A stretch of DNA of 64,000 nt from Pseudogymnoascus destructans (GCF_001641265.1 NW_020167533.1:310001-374000); one strand, 5' to 3'. Numbered from the stretch's first letter, positions 23,784-34,895 are shown. Notes: generated from the sequence alone by a model not told the origin. Numbers and translations are program-made.

Positions 23784-24710
23784 ATGGCTTCTGGGAGCAC
23801 AATGATCGACGGACCAGTCCCGATTTCCAGGATTGCAGGGCGGTACTTGGTGTTCGACATCAACGTCGTGACTTACTTACGTAGAACCCATCACATCTGT
23901 GGTGTCCTTATTGGCAGCATTCCACAAGTTCCTCAACAAAATGTCTTCCTTGGTCTTCCTGTCGAGTTGCTTCCTGAGGAAGCTAGGCTTCTCGTCGAGA
24001 AAGAGGTAGCATATATTGTAGACGATGCATCACAACATCGTGAAACATTCAGTACACTTGTAGGTGATGACAGAAGGAAATATTTGGATTCTCTCAGGTC
24101 TCAAGGTCGGAAGTCTCGGAGAGCTGCGGAAGAGGTGTCGCAAAAGAAAATTGAAAAGGGCTTAGCCAAACAAGCTCTATTACGAGCCTCAAAAGATACG
24201 TTGCAGTCTACTGTTGCCAAGTCCTCGACAGAACCAACCGACGTGACAAGTTTTTCAAACAGCTCAGCCTCGGAAGAGTCTTTGTTCCCTGATCATCCAT
24301 CACTGCCAACAGCCTCCACGCCATCCGTCTCTTCTTCTGCACCTTATGCCGTCACGACAACCACTACAAGCTCCGTATTGCCTTTGTCCCAAGGTCACAT
24401 ACAGCAACCGGATCCTGTTGTGCCGGCTTCCTACGCACTGTTTTGCCACTTGCATGCGCTCGACTATTTCATGACACCCGGCCTTCGGTTTGGCTGCGAC
24501 TATACTGTTTACCCTGGGGATCCTTTGAGGTTCCACAGTCACTTCCTTGCCGTTGGCCATGATTGGGAAGAAGAGATACCCCTCATTGATCTGGTGGGCG
24601 GTGGGCGTTTGGGCACGGGTGTAAAGAAAGGGTTTCTCATTGGGGGGGAAGGTCCTGGCACGCAAGGAAACACCGTTCGTCCATTTTGCATCGAATGGGG
24701 TGGGATGTAG
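23784..24710 (+). CDS. sen34: tRNA-splicing endonuclease catalytic subunit Sen34
   Basis: Catalytic subunit of the heterotetrameric endonuclease that cuts the 3' splice site of intron-containing pre-tRNAs. Single exon, 308 residues. The N-terminal domain (to about residue 100) includes GRYLVFDINVVTYLRRTHHICG, which is typical of Sen34. A Ser/Thr-rich linker follows (about residues 140-205). The C-terminal nuclease domain carries the Tyr-His-Lys triad in GLRFGCDYTVYPGDPLRFHS and in GVKKGFLIGG. It is convergent with the Asi-like gene, leaving about 200 bp between stop codons. Confidence 0.93.
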   Translation: MASGSTMIDGPVPISRIAGRYLVFDINVVTYLRRTHHICGVLIGSIPQVPQQNVFLGLPVELLPEEARLLVEKEVAYIVDDASQHRETFSTLVGDDRRKYLDSLRSQGRKSRRAAEEVSQKKIEKGLAKQALLRASKDTLQSTVAKSSTEPTDVTSFSNSSASEESLFPDHPSLPTASTPSVSSSAPYAVTTTTTSSVLPLSQGHIQQPDPVVPASYALFCHLHALDYFMTPGLRFGCDYTVYPGDPLRFHSHFLAVGHDWEEEIPLIDLVGGGRLGTGVKKGFLIGGEGPGTQGNTVRPFCIEWGGM

Positions 24711-24914
24711 AGGGTGGAGCATTACGGATACCTCTACCTCAGCAGAGTTCAATGGAGAGATATGCGACAAGCTGACCACACACACATAGGTTACTATATG
24801 CCAATTTCACAACTTTCTGATGCACTAATTATCTTCGTATCCATTTGGAACTGTTATTTGTGTTTTGTGTAAATAATGCTACAGCAATCGTGACTACTCG
24901 TCTATGTAAGCACA

Positions 24915-27860
24915 CTAAGGGACAAATATCCTGCTAAAACTACCCACGTCTCTCCTACAACAGACGCACTTGTCGAAATTGTTCATAGCAAGAGTCACCC
25001 GACAGTCATCACAAAGGCTCAAACAACGGCATGGCCACACAATAATACTCCTTGGAGTACTCTGGCACACGACACAAAGTGGGCCACCATCACCCACCCC
25101 GGATGCCCCTTCGGCCCATGACGATGGCTCAGATGTGGCAACAGTGGCGCTTCCTGAGGAGTGACGACGTGAAACGATAAGATATTCGAGCAGCTGGGAT
25201 TCCTCTTCGGGAGTGAGCCTTTCAACGTCATGGAGGTGCGAAGGGCGAAGCCGAGTTGACATCAGAACCTTTGCTTTCTCTCGCTGGTGCAGGTCTCGAT
25301 ATCGTGAACGAGTCATGATAGTGTCGCTGCCTAAGTGTGCAGCTAAAGTCTGAGCTTCGGCACGTTGATCTGGAGTCTGTGGATTTAGTAGCCGTGCCAG
25401 CTCAGCGGATGATAGGGGTGTATCCGGAACTGGGGTTGACTCTCGATCTATAAACAAATATTTCTGAGTTGGCGTCCGTTGCCCACTATCCTCGTCACTT
25501 TCTGAGTCCCAACCCTGATCGGTTGATATATCAGATGTTGAGATCATACTTGTCATATCATCCTCCACCTCGCTATTCCGTGGAACGAACTGTCCACTAT
25601 TGTCATCCCCTCCCCACCAACCACCTTTCAACCACCAGCCGTACAGGTTTGAATCGAGTTGCTGCTCGTCTTGAGGAGACCATCGTGGATTGTCACCTCG
25701 AAGGTGGCGCCTCATTTCAAGTTCAACGTCGACATTGTCATCCGGGGGCAGCATTAGCTCCCCCTCATTATTCAATAGCCAAAAATCCAAGGTCTCGGGT
25801 TCCGGACCTTTGACGTCTCTTTTGGTCGCAGCAGTTTGGGTTGCACTCTTGTTCTTGACAAGCCAGTGTAGCCACAGTGGCCTACCACGGACCCCCAATC
25901 GGGCCAACACCTTAATTGCAACCACGGCAAACCAGCTAGCAATAAGCTTAGCAATTCCAGCCAGAAATTCGAAGGCCATAATCCATCTTCCGCTCCTTTC
26001 TGTGGCACCAACCCCATCCCGTACGATTTTGTCGGATGGTTTGGCTTTCCCAGGGTCTTGTGCAACTCTCTCTCTTGCATACCCACTCCTTGCTGACAGA
26101 TGGTCCTTATTGATAACAAGGCCAGAGCCGTCCCCCATCCCCTGACGAAAGTTTGGTCCCAGCCAATGTGCTCCTGTCTCTTCAATCTCTCGTAGTCTCT
26201 CATCCTCAAGCCATGTCTGATGTTTAATATTGACCTCGAGGCTCTCGTTGAGATAGACGGCTTGGCTCGCCATAGTTAAAGCACTAAACCCAATCTTAAG
26301 GAGAGCCGAATAGAAGTCCATATGCAGGCTAACACGGATATTCCCCAAAGGAACGCTAGCTTGCATATTATTATGCGCTGCTGCTAGATTTCGTAAAAAT
26401 GATCCTCTCTGTGGTTGAACGCCATGCGGTGGTGCTAAGGCAGCTAAGAGAATGGCAAAGCCATATATGGCCGCGCAGAGTAATATTCCGGCGAGTATCA
26501 TCAGATGCGGAATAAACCCAATGATGCAGACGGTGGGGAATCTAAGCAGACTCTGATTAGAGGCATCATCGACAGAGAAGTCAACAATACTACGGGTTAT
26601 CATTGCCATGAAGCAGAGTCCCCAGAATGCGGTGCTCAACAGCCTAAATCGGCCCTGAAGGTTGAAAATGCCAAGAATATGACTCGTGATATGGCTCATG
26701 CTTGAAAGGAAACCGATGAGAAGAACTTCTGCTGGAGTATTGATCCGCTGCATGATCATCGACCGACTGATTGCAATTTCTGGAAATCTGCTTGATGTCC
26801 CAGAATTATTCGATGTATCCGAGAACGTCTTTGTGTGACTATCTAGATTCTTTTTTGATGGTGTTCCACCAAACGGGCCCCATCCGAGTGACGAACTGAT
26901 AGCTGCATCGGCTTCTGCAAACGTCAGGGAGTGTTCAAACAAAGTCATACCAGTTTCCGATGCGACATGGCGACCTTGGACAGCACAGGAGAGAGTTTCC
27001 ACGAACTGACTAACACATAAGGATTGGAACAGGGGCCACAGCATCGCCAGTGATCCCGAAAGCTTCGGTGGGCTGTTCAGTACTTGTGGATCGGCTTGGT
27101 CCTCCTCTATAGGGGGGACCATTCTCACAGCACGGCATGAATCCCCATCGGAGGCCCCAAGTAGCAGGATGGTGCTCATGGTATGCAACGGCCCTCCATT
27201 TTGTGTAAACATGAGCTCAGACGTTTTTGTTGCATTGCCCCACCGAAGCATACCAAAGTCCGGCGAAGTTTGGCATTGTATAGATTGGAGAAGCCAGCGA
27301 GCTTGTATCGCTAGGATAATAATTGGAAGGGCCCTGAGAGCCAGTCTTGTGCGGATCCCCAGCGCAAGAGGTCGACGTGTTGAAGCGTAAACCTGAGTTC
27401 GGTTCACAATGATGGCCATCAGGAAACATCCCAAACTCCAGCGACTTGTCGCATATGCTACCATGTTTCCAAAACTTCGACCACTTTCCAATGATATTTT
27501 GGATGTTAGGCTTGGAGCGACGTTTGCTGGATTGTCCATTATTGCCGACCCTGCCATCTCCCCCACCATTGTTGCTGTATTCGAGGTTACTTCAACCCTG
27601 CCGATGTCGAGGGCTTCTGTGGTGACACTTTGGGCCCATCGAGCGCCGAATGCATCATCGATAGTATGAGGTAGTTTGAAGACAAACGAACCCAACCTCA
27701 TCCCCATCCGTGGTCCAGCCAGGAGGAGGTCCTTTGCAGAAGGAGCGTACTGGGTCAAGTTCGCTGCAGATTTCAGCTGCTTCGTTGTCCACAGTGTGAG
27801 ATTGAATATTGTCGTCGCATTGCCCAGGTCCAGATTGCCTGCTTTCTCGCCAACTTCCAT
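24915..27860 (-). CDS. Asi1/Asi3-like membrane RING E3 ubiquitin ligase
   Basis: About 980 residues from the ATG at 27860 (MEVGEKAGNLDLGN), single exon. It has several hydrophobic spans, for example SLGCFLMAIIV, LRALPIIILAI, LIGFLSSMSHITSHILGIF, FWGLCFMAMI, a long pair around FIPHLMILAGILLCAAIYGF, and FLAGIAKLIASWFAVVAIKV. The C-terminus is a C4C4-type RING: CVVCQSTPRSIIVWPC, then CLSLCDDCR, then CVCCRRDVGSFSRIFVP. That architecture matches the Asi1/Asi3 ligases of the inner nuclear membrane, which degrade mislocalised membrane proteins and latent transcription factors in yeast. The open frame extends upstream without an ATG to about 27992, so a spliced 5' exon is possible. Confidence 0.82.
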   Translation of the reverse strand: MEVGEKAGNLDLGNATTIFNLTLWTTKQLKSAANLTQYAPSAKDLLLAGPRMGMRLGSFVFKLPHTIDDAFGARWAQSVTTEALDIGRVEVTSNTATMVGEMAGSAIMDNPANVAPSLTSKISLESGRSFGNMVAYATSRWSLGCFLMAIIVNRTQVYASTRRPLALGIRTRLALRALPIIILAIQARWLLQSIQCQTSPDFGMLRWGNATKTSELMFTQNGGPLHTMSTILLLGASDGDSCRAVRMVPPIEEDQADPQVLNSPPKLSGSLAMLWPLFQSLCVSQFVETLSCAVQGRHVASETGMTLFEHSLTFAEADAAISSSLGWGPFGGTPSKKNLDSHTKTFSDTSNNSGTSSRFPEIAISRSMIMQRINTPAEVLLIGFLSSMSHITSHILGIFNLQGRFRLLSTAFWGLCFMAMITRSIVDFSVDDASNQSLLRFPTVCIIGFIPHLMILAGILLCAAIYGFAILLAALAPPHGVQPQRGSFLRNLAAAHNNMQASVPLGNIRVSLHMDFYSALLKIGFSALTMASQAVYLNESLEVNIKHQTWLEDERLREIEETGAHWLGPNFRQGMGDGSGLVINKDHLSARSGYARERVAQDPGKAKPSDKIVRDGVGATERSGRWIMAFEFLAGIAKLIASWFAVVAIKVLARLGVRGRPLWLHWLVKNKSATQTAATKRDVKGPEPETLDFWLLNNEGELMLPPDDNVDVELEMRRHLRGDNPRWSPQDEQQLDSNLYGWWLKGGWWGGDDNSGQFVPRNSEVEDDMTSMISTSDISTDQGWDSESDEDSGQRTPTQKYLFIDRESTPVPDTPLSSAELARLLNPQTPDQRAEAQTLAAHLGSDTIMTRSRYRDLHQREKAKVLMSTRLRPSHLHDVERLTPEEESQLLEYLIVSRRHSSGSATVATSEPSSWAEGASGVGDGGPLCVVCQSTPRSIIVWPCRCLSLCDDCRVTLAMNNFDKCVCCRRDVGSFSRIFVP

Positions 27861-28681
27861 TGTCAAAGGTTGACCAGCCTGTCGATTTCCGAGCAAATCG
27901 GAGGCAAGCAAGCGTCCAGCCGGGAAGTGATGGCGGCTGAGTCTCTGTAGCGGATATGTTGTTGGGGGGCTTTGTTTGCGCGCATTAACCAAAGGTCAGT
28001 CTGGATGTCCTCATCTTCTTTGGTGAGAGACCTAGCGGGACTACTGTCGCTCTGGCATCTACTACCGTTCGGATGGTACTGGAGGAAGCTGAGGTTGGGA
28101 AGTGCTGAGTTCAGTGAGCTGCGATGAGGAAGGTCGGACCCTCCGCAAAACATAGAAACGAGCGACTATCGCTCGCCTGGCTGGCAATCGCAAGCGACCG
28201 AACCTGGTTACTGATGTATCGTAATTCATGACCACGGAAACAATCCCTCGTCAGTCCGGAACGCCCATATATATATCGCTCCATTCTAAATGAACATGTT
28301 TAATTTATCGAGGTAACATATATATCGGTAATTAAATAGTAGCAATTTATGGATTTAGTGCCTAGCTCATTTCAAAATTTAAGTGTGTTTGTTGTATTCA
28401 AATTGGGGTTTTTTAACGGTCGAATTATTCGAGTGATTGATTATTATAAGTATATCATATCTATGTTCTATGTTGCTCCAACCTCCAACATACAATTCGC
28501 GCGCTCACACATCCAGTACGATGTTTGCATCGCAGGCAGACCTCGAGTTGCAGTGAACTCATACTATATACCCCATAATATCTTGGTTTGTATCCATAGG
28601 GTATGTTCCACGCTTCCCTACCTTGTCATAGCTGGTGACTGTCATAGACCGTATAACTGGACTCGACTATATTGATTTGCA
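27861..28681. other. Intergenic, Asi-like gene to Elp4
   Basis: About 820 bp. The left 300 bp is open in a second frame on the minus strand (28153-27863), but this has no recognisable domain and may be leader. The sequence is strongly AT-rich from 28270 to 28450. No RNA gene or repeat seen. Confidence 0.55.
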
Positions 28682-29974
28682 TCAAAACTCTATGTCCACT
28701 TTAGTAGATTTCCCATGACTGTGACCAGAGTCATGCTGATGTGAGTCAGGACTATCGTCGCTATCAAGTGGTGGCAGGCTGAAGGGCTTTATTGTTAGAC
28801 CCTTCCTCCTACTCAGTGTAAACGCCAAGTCATCGGTGTGCCCGCTGCTCTGGTGCTCCCCCCCACCCTTTTCGTGCAATATCGGCAACTCATAGACCCT
28901 TAGTAACCCCTGTGGAGGCTCTTCCTGCAGCATTGTTGAACTAGGTACGCTAGTAGCCAAAGCAAGGTTCGCATGTGATGGAAAGGGGGCAAGCTCCAAT
29001 ACTCCATCGCTGAGTATCTCCACCCAGCGCGTCAAGCCGGACACGCGAGGGTAGAGGGACAGAGGCAGCGATGTCATGACAGTTAGTTGGTTTGGAAATC
29101 GGCGGAGAAGGGCGCGTATTGCATGAAGAAACTGCAAGACATGCCGAGGATCCGATGCCACACTTGGATATGCCACAGGGGAAAGAATGGTGGGAATGAC
29201 AACGCGGTGAATCGTTCCTTGTGGCAGGGAAGAGATATGTGCCACCAAATGCCGCAGAAAGCCGTCGAATGGGGATTTTATGCCCTCATCGCCGTGGATA
29301 GTAGCACCCGCCTGAGGATGCACAGGGACGCATCTTAAAAGCGTTGGACCGGGGAGAGTCAGGCGCTTGCTGAGATCAAAATCGTGACAAAAGTCTGCTT
29401 GCCCGCTCAAGTCATTAGAACCTGTGCTAGCTTGGGGGCCTGATTGCCTATCTATATGTCGAGGGTCAGCATCGGGTCGAAAATTTCTCAATGGGCAGTA
29501 ATCCTTGAGAACTGTCCGGCATATGGCACAAGAGCGCCCACCTTTTCCAAATTCCCCAAGCCTCTCATACCTCCACGCAATCTTCATTTTCTCGGCAGCA
29601 GCATTCTGTGCAGATTTCCCAGCAGGCAGCGATGACGAGGCCTGAACACCGGGCAACTCACGCGCCCAGGAATCATCGACTCCAAGCACGTGAACGCAGT
29701 GACCCTGTAAAACGCCTTCAGCAGCATAGTACCGAAGCAATGCACCCGAAAAGTCCGTAGCACCACTCTCTTCAATGAGGAGGGAGGTTCCTAGAGGTAA
29801 ACCAGCATGCCCACCCAGCAAACTATCAAGGGATCTCGTTCCGGTCGATGTGGTCGGTCGTCCATCGATTGGCGAAGGTCGCACACCTGGGATGACATTC
29901 TTTTCTGCTGCACTCGGAGGTGGTACAGCGGCCCCAGGTGAAGAGACAACTACATTTCTTCTTCGAAATGACAT
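28682..29974 (-). CDS. elp4: Elongator complex protein 4 (Elp4, PAXNEB)
   Basis: Subunit of the Elp4-5-6 RecA-like ring of Elongator, required for 5-carboxymethyl-type modification of wobble uridine in tRNAs. Single exon, 430 residues. Family sequences include TSTGTRSLDSLLGGHAGLPL at the start of the RecA-like fold, GALLRYYAAEGVLQGH, WRYERLGEFGKG, FCHDFDLSKRL, and a histidine-rich C-terminus (DSHQHDSGHSHGKS) ending VDIEF. The segment after GEFGKG (CAICRTVLKDYCPL..., about 50 residues) is not something I recognise in Elp4 and could be a retained in-frame intron. Divergent from RPB8. Confidence 0.9.
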   Translation of the reverse strand: MSFRRRNVVVSSPGAAVPPPSAAEKNVIPGVRPSPIDGRPTTSTGTRSLDSLLGGHAGLPLGTSLLIEESGATDFSGALLRYYAAEGVLQGHCVHVLGVDDSWARELPGVQASSSLPAGKSAQNAAAEKMKIAWRYERLGEFGKGGRSCAICRTVLKDYCPLRNFRPDADPRHIDRQSGPQASTGSNDLSGQADFCHDFDLSKRLTLPGPTLLRCVPVHPQAGATIHGDEGIKSPFDGFLRHLVAHISSLPQGTIHRVVIPTILSPVAYPSVASDPRHVLQFLHAIRALLRRFPNQLTVMTSLPLSLYPRVSGLTRWVEILSDGVLELAPFPSHANLALATSVPSSTMLQEEPPQGLLRVYELPILHEKGGGEHQSSGHTDDLAFTLSRRKGLTIKPFSLPPLDSDDSPDSHQHDSGHSHGKSTKVDIEF

Positions 29975-30442
29975 GCCTTAGATTATTGATATTGCTTGCT
30001 TCAATGGGGGGTATGTGTGACGCAAAGTCACCTTGGTTTGGTTCAAGGTTTTATGGGTTTGGGACCTCCCCTCTATTTTCGGGCGCTTGTTTATCCGTCC
30101 TTGGTGAATTCTCCAACTCTCACAACCGCCGACCAAAAGGACAAGAACGACTTGTGGTTGAGAGTAGTTCAAGGTAAGTCGATCTAAATCAAAATTGAAA
30201 TTAAAATTAGAGTATCTGGAATATACTGACAGCAAGTTAGCCTCTATTTGCGCCACTTTGAGCACCGCTGCACCGACTAGTTTCCGACGTCAGTTTCGGC
30301 ATATCCCAGCACCTTCACTGAAGAACTATTTTTCGCGCGCCCATACATTTGACAACCAGGCAACACTCGCTCTTGCCATTTCTCGCATCGCAATCACAAT
30401 CACCGCATATATATAAGCAATTGCCAAAGATCTCCTGCCAAG
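29975..30442. promoter_or_regulatory. Divergent promoter region Elp4 / RPB8
   Basis: 468 bp between two start codons pointing away from each other, so both promoters lie here. I see no convincing named motif. A TATATATAAG element at about 30407-30416 is a possible TATA-like sequence 27-36 bp upstream of the RPB8 ATG. This is inferred from position only. Confidence 0.45.
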
Positions 30443-30961
30443 ATGTCTGGCATGACCAGCGACTCGCAGCTGTTCGATGAGCACTTCACCATCACAGCAA
30501 GCGACCAATCCAAATATGACCGAGTGTCTCGTATCAGCGCAACGTCCCAAGACTCGCAAACAACCTTTGCTCTCGATATCAACACAGAGCTCTTTCCATG
30601 CGCCGTCGGTGAGCCACTGCACATGGTTTTGGCCAGCACCCTCTCGTTGGATGGGAGCAAAGATGACAACAAAGGCTGGAGAGACGTCGGCCGAAGTGGA
30701 CAAGGTGGCGAAGCGACACTTGCGGACCTGTTTGACTACGTCTGCCATGGCAAGATCTACAAGTTCGAGGATGGGGATGATGGAAATATAATGTAAGACC
30801 CCTCACTCGAGAGCTTCCCCCCCAGCAACTTCTCGTGGCTGACAATTCAATGTAGCAAATGTTATGTATCTTTCGGCGGGCTTTTATTAGCACTGGAGGG
30901 GCCCTACAAGAAGCTCACTCCATTGCGGGTGGATTACATCTATCTGCTTATTAAGAAATGA
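30443..30961 (+). CDS. rpb8: RNA polymerases I, II and III shared subunit RPABC3 (RPB8)
   Basis: Common small subunit of all three nuclear RNA polymerases. Exons 30443-30792 and 30856-30961 join across a 63-bp intron (GTAAGA...AATGTAG) to 151 residues, the expected length. Family motifs: LFDEHFTI, KYDRVSRISA, LDINTELFPCAVGE, YVCHGKIYKFED, and in exon 2 KCYVSFGGLLLALEGP with the C-terminal YIYLLIKK. It converges on the Nudix gene, with 136 bp between stops. Confidence 0.95.
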
Positions 30962-31097
30962 TAGATTACGCAGGGGTTGCTTTCTATGCAAGGTTCTCGG
31001 GTTCACAGTGGCTCTCTTCTGGTGCATAGCTGGTTAGGGATGGGCGTTCAGGAAACGGAAAGTTAGATGGCGTCGAGTTTTAAATGCCAAAATAAAA

Positions 31098-32155
31098 TTA
31101 AGCCAGCGCTACATGTGGTCCTGGGAAGTTCAACGGCCTGTGCAGCCTGCTCTTAATCTGGTCAAAATCGGGCTCGTTTTTCGGTGTTAGGATCCTGCGT
31201 CTGATAAAGAAGTCGAGCAGGAGGAGGGCGCAGTTGGGCTTGAATTCTCCTTTGCGCATGTGTTCCTGCACCTCCTCCACCGCCCAGAGATAAAAGCATT
31301 CCACCTCGCTATCGTTCGGCTTGGGAGCAACGTTTTCCGGCAGTTCCAGGTCAAACACATACTGGACCTCTGGTTGAATAAGCCCGACCTCCCCAGTTGC
31401 CAGTTTCGATCTCATGTAAATATAGGTGACAGCGCCGTGAGCCGTAGCATTTTCCCTGACTAACTTATCTGGTAAGCTGGCTTCCTCATCTGCCTCGCGG
31501 ATGATGCATTCGAAGGGGTCTTCTCCTGTAGCCATCCCACCAGCCACAGTGTTGTCCAGCATCCCACCATAAGTCTGTTTATCCGCGGCCCGTCGTGGAA
31601 TCCATAATTTAATCCCGTAACTGGATTCTGGAGACTTGGTATAAGCCGTCATATGTGCACCGTACATGACGACTCCCAGCAGTGCTGCAGCAGTTCTTTC
31701 AACGCTATACAGAAGTTCGTTGTTCGGTCCATAGACAGGGTATAGCTCATTCCTCCAGCCTTCAAGAATTTCAAATTGTTTGTTCTCCCGCCAGTATGCC
31801 GTTGTCAAAGCTACCCACTCACTCCTCTCTTTCTCGGTTTTATCGTGGAAAACACAAACCTCACGCTGGTCGCGGCGTACTTCGAGCTCTCCTTTGACCG
31901 CGACAGGCGTCTTTACGAGCTTATTCAGGACATTCTCCGTCATGAGGCCAATCGGTACCTTGTTTACGCCATCGTCCCAGGTCAGGGTGAACAGAGTGGA
32001 CATGAGCTCCGCATGAGCTTTTGGGTCTTTTTCGGCATATGGAAAACTGAAGACACATCAAACCCTCACTGAAAATATCATCTGGGTTGTGGAATATGAG
32101 GTGCTTACCAGTCACAATCATTGACGAGATCTAAGTTACTCTTTGAGGCCGACAT
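31098..32155 (-). CDS. Nudix hydrolase, YJR142W / NUDT20-24-like
   Basis: Two exons, 32155-32109 and 32046-31098, with a 62-bp intron (GTAAGC...TCTTCAG), give 331 residues. The N-terminal half is the DUF4743-type domain found ahead of Nudix in this family (FPYAEKDPKAHAEL, ERTAAALLGVVMYGAHMTAY). The Nudix box is GGMATGEDPFECIIREADEE, preceded by KLWIPRRAADKQTYGGMLD. Yeast and plant relatives hydrolyse damaged thiamine diphosphate analogues, and that is the most likely activity here. The first exon codes for only 15 complete residues and is supported mainly by the splice phase. Confidence 0.88.
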
Positions 32156-32665
32156 TTTCAGATCAAACGCTATGGCCCAGATTGATTCTTAAGTAATATT
32201 AAAAAGAGCAAATTTATGTCGGTGTATAATATAACGACAGTTTAGTCTGCGTGGTCCATATACAAAATCGTCAGACAGGAACGCTATAGAGGAATTCGAT
32301 CCCATGCCAGAAGGTTCCTGTAACATATTTGGCAAGGCGTACCTAATGCCAAGGTGCCCACTCCGGCCCCACGTGCCCAAATAGGAAAGGGGACTGTCAC
32401 ACTGTGACAGAGCCATTTCTAGCCTAGTAAATTAGTAGTGTATCGTATGTACGGAGATATAGATATACAGTATTCACCTATTTCAAACATAGGATGTCGT
32501 TCAAATTGTTGATTATGGCTAACTACGGAGGCGTGTACCAAAAGTCCTTGCCGGGCTAACAGTGCCAAGGAATGTAGCGTTCGGGGCTAAAAATAGGGGT
32601 AAAGTCAGTAAATAGGCATCGTCAATTCGTATTTTGTAGAGTAGAAGATAATACAGATATTAAAT
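32156..32665. other. Intergenic leading into the transposon island
   Basis: About 370 bp of unremarkable upstream sequence, then from about 32526 (after a TA at 32524-32525) probable Tc1 left-end sequence (CGGAGGCGTGTACCAAAAGT). No gene seen. Confidence 0.5.
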
Positions 32666-33437
32666 ATGCCTTCCTACTCTCTTGCAACGCGAGCTCAAGC
32701 TATAGGACTCTGAGCTTATGGAGCTACATATCAGCAAATTAAAGAGAATACAAAAATTTCCGAGCGGCAAGTGCGATACTACATGGCTGAAGCACGCCGC
32801 CGTGGATATAATCCAGATATTGACAAGCAATTACTCAATAAATATCTTATTGATGCCCCTTGAACAGGACGCCCTCGGAAACTAAGTGCAAATGGCAAAG
32901 AGACTCTTATAAAGAGTATAAAAATGGACTGGAACTCTCGAGAGAAGACAGCAGCAACAATTGGTTATGAAAATGGTGTGTCTACAATGACTGCTTTTCG
33001 AGTACTACAACGGCATAAACTGATAAAACGAAAGCCAACATGGAAACCAGGATTAACTAAAGCGATGAGAGAAGCACGACTACAATTCGCTCTACGATAT
33101 GCACATTGGACTCTTACGGATTGGAAAAATGTTATATGGACAGACGAAACATCTATTGTCCTTGGCCATCGACGTGGAGGATTTAAAGTATGGAGGACAA
33201 AAGATGAGAGATTCGAGCCATCTGTTATTCGCTCTCGATGGCATGGAGCGTCGGAATTCATGTGGTGGAGCTGTTTTACATACGGTAAAAAGGGGCCATA
33301 TCACATTTGGAAAAAGGAGACATCAAAGGAGAAGAGAGAAGCAGCAATTAAAATTGAAGCATTTAATAATACAATTGAGCACAATGCAAAGAGGAATGGG
33401 AACTTGAAAATGGAATACGTCGCCTTGGATTACGGAA
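32666..33437 (+). pseudogene. Tc1/mariner transposase, two stops and 3'-truncated
   Basis: One plus-strand frame from MPSYSLATRAQAIGL can be followed to the LTR at 33438. It is interrupted by two TGA codons (about 32711-32713 and 32861-32863). The helix-turn-helix part includes ERQVRYYMAEARRRG, TGRPRKLSANGKE and MTAFRVLQRHKLIKRKP. The first catalytic block is WKNVIWTDETSIVLG. The second aspartate and third acidic residue should follow but the sequence switches to LTR. Both TGA codons fit single C-to-T changes at CGA. Dead element. Confidence 0.85.
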
Positions 33438-34373
33438 TGTAATGGTGGGTGCACCAGATGTGAGAATCTAGCCACCCAAGGAAGGGATGATTTTACTAAG
33501 ACAACACACTGTCTTAGGAAACAGAGGCAAAGGGTTGTAGCTTAGACTATTCCACAACGCAGCAATCAGGTGTGTGATGTAGTGAAGTGGTTCAGACAAG
33601 TTGCAACAAATGTTGAGTCTGGGAACTCAGGGGTAAGTCAGAGGTTAACACCTCACTGACTTTTCAGAAACAAGGAGTAACAAGATGAATGCTTGGAAGC
33701 TTGTAAAAGACGTAGAAGTATGTGCTAGTCGATTTACTGTATTGCCTGCTTGCCCTTTCTTAAGGAAAGGGCAATCCTATTTATGCCAAAGGAGTGTAGT
33801 TCTCTCATTTTCCATGACTTTCCATGACTAACCAGGCTTGGTAAATGTATTAGAAATCAAGTGCGACCCACAACTAGCTTGCTAATCATGTAGCGAATGT
33901 AAGAGAATCCCATAGAACCATCTCTTGGGTTCCTAGCCTATAGGAAGTGAAAAGGAGGTCCAAGGTCAGAGCACCTATAGATAAATTATGTCATAACTTA
34001 ACCAATCTTGTGGGTAACTAAGGAGCGATGACATGTAATGAATCATAGAGGGTTGTAGAAGCTTCTAGAGCTATCGTTCATGTTCCTAGGCCTCTAGTTG
34101 GTAGAGATATGCCATGTGGTAGTATTGGCCCACCCCCTTAAGGAGGAGATTTTCTTAATAACTTGTTCAATGAGTGTCCAAATGATATGCCGTGATGTAT
34201 GTAGCATAAACAGATGTAGTAGAAGAGTTTGCAGCAATCGTTGAGTAGTATTGCTTCTGTTGTTGATGTGATAAGCCAAGATATGTATGTTGACTTGTAG
34301 GTTTGAGGAGGAGATTTCTAAGTTTGCTCTTGAGTTTGATAGCAAACTGAGTGCAACGAATGTCAGTATGACA
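33438..34373 (+). repeat. LTR family 1, complete 936-bp copy without target duplication
   Basis: It runs TGTAATGGTGGGTGCACC to GTCAGTATGACA and has the same length and ends as the solo LTR at 41937-42872 (opposite orientation). The flanks (CGGAA and TTACA) do not match, so it is not a simple solo-LTR insertion. Recombination between two insertions has probably fused the Tc1 fragment on its left to unrelated sequence on its right. Confidence 0.88.
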
Positions 34374-34895
34374 TTACATTGCAATGTCACGGACGTCCTC
34401 CGTAGCTGGACTACAGGTCCTACTCCCTGAAGGACAGGATAATACTACCCAGAATGTAGTATATCCTGAGGTTTTAGTTGGAATCAATTAGACATACGTC
34501 CTATACTACTTCTTAGCCTCTAATGTCTACTTTTGAGGGTGTTTCTGTTCTGTTACGGCCATCTACAGTTGTCTACGGGTGTTGTTATCACCTATCCTTA
34601 AGAACCTATCCTTAACTATCCATAAGACTTCACATCATATTTCTAATCATAATATACAGCACAATAAACAAAGGTAATTGCCTGTAGGCATGTCATTTAC
34701 TATTCTACACTATTCTACAATAATATACGGCCCTTTGGCCCCCTCCCCCCCATTTTCCTCCTCCTCCTCATCCTCCTCCGCCTCCTCCTCTCTCCTCCTA
34801 CCATGCCCAACCTGCCCCTCTAGGCTCCCCGACCCCTCTATAGAGATGAACCCGGCTGGCACACCATCCTCGAAGCTGACGAAGTTCATCACCAG
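34374..34895. other. Unidentified segment between two LTRs
   Basis: 522 bp. The left half is AT-rich with CCTATCCTTAA/CTATCC repeats and an ACAATAAAC-like end. The right half contains a long pyrimidine tract (about 34735-34800) that reads as a Glu-rich frame on the minus strand. Across the LTR at 34896-35798, the sequence on both sides rejoins at CACCAG, so the right half was once continuous with the sequence starting at about 35800. Confidence 0.5.

Noticed and set aside
22103..30961. A functional cluster of RNA-processing genes (Mtr3, Sen34, Elp4, RPB8)
   Set aside because: Fungal housekeeping genes of one theme can be adjacent by chance; an unrelated membrane ligase lies among them and orientations differ, so I see no operon-like or co-regulated unit.
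32524..34404. A complete Tc1 element with TA-CGGAGG ends spanning the LTR
   Set aside because: The right-hand CCTCCG-TA at 34397-34404 matches the left end for only about ten bases with an indel; not enough to call a terminal inverted repeat.
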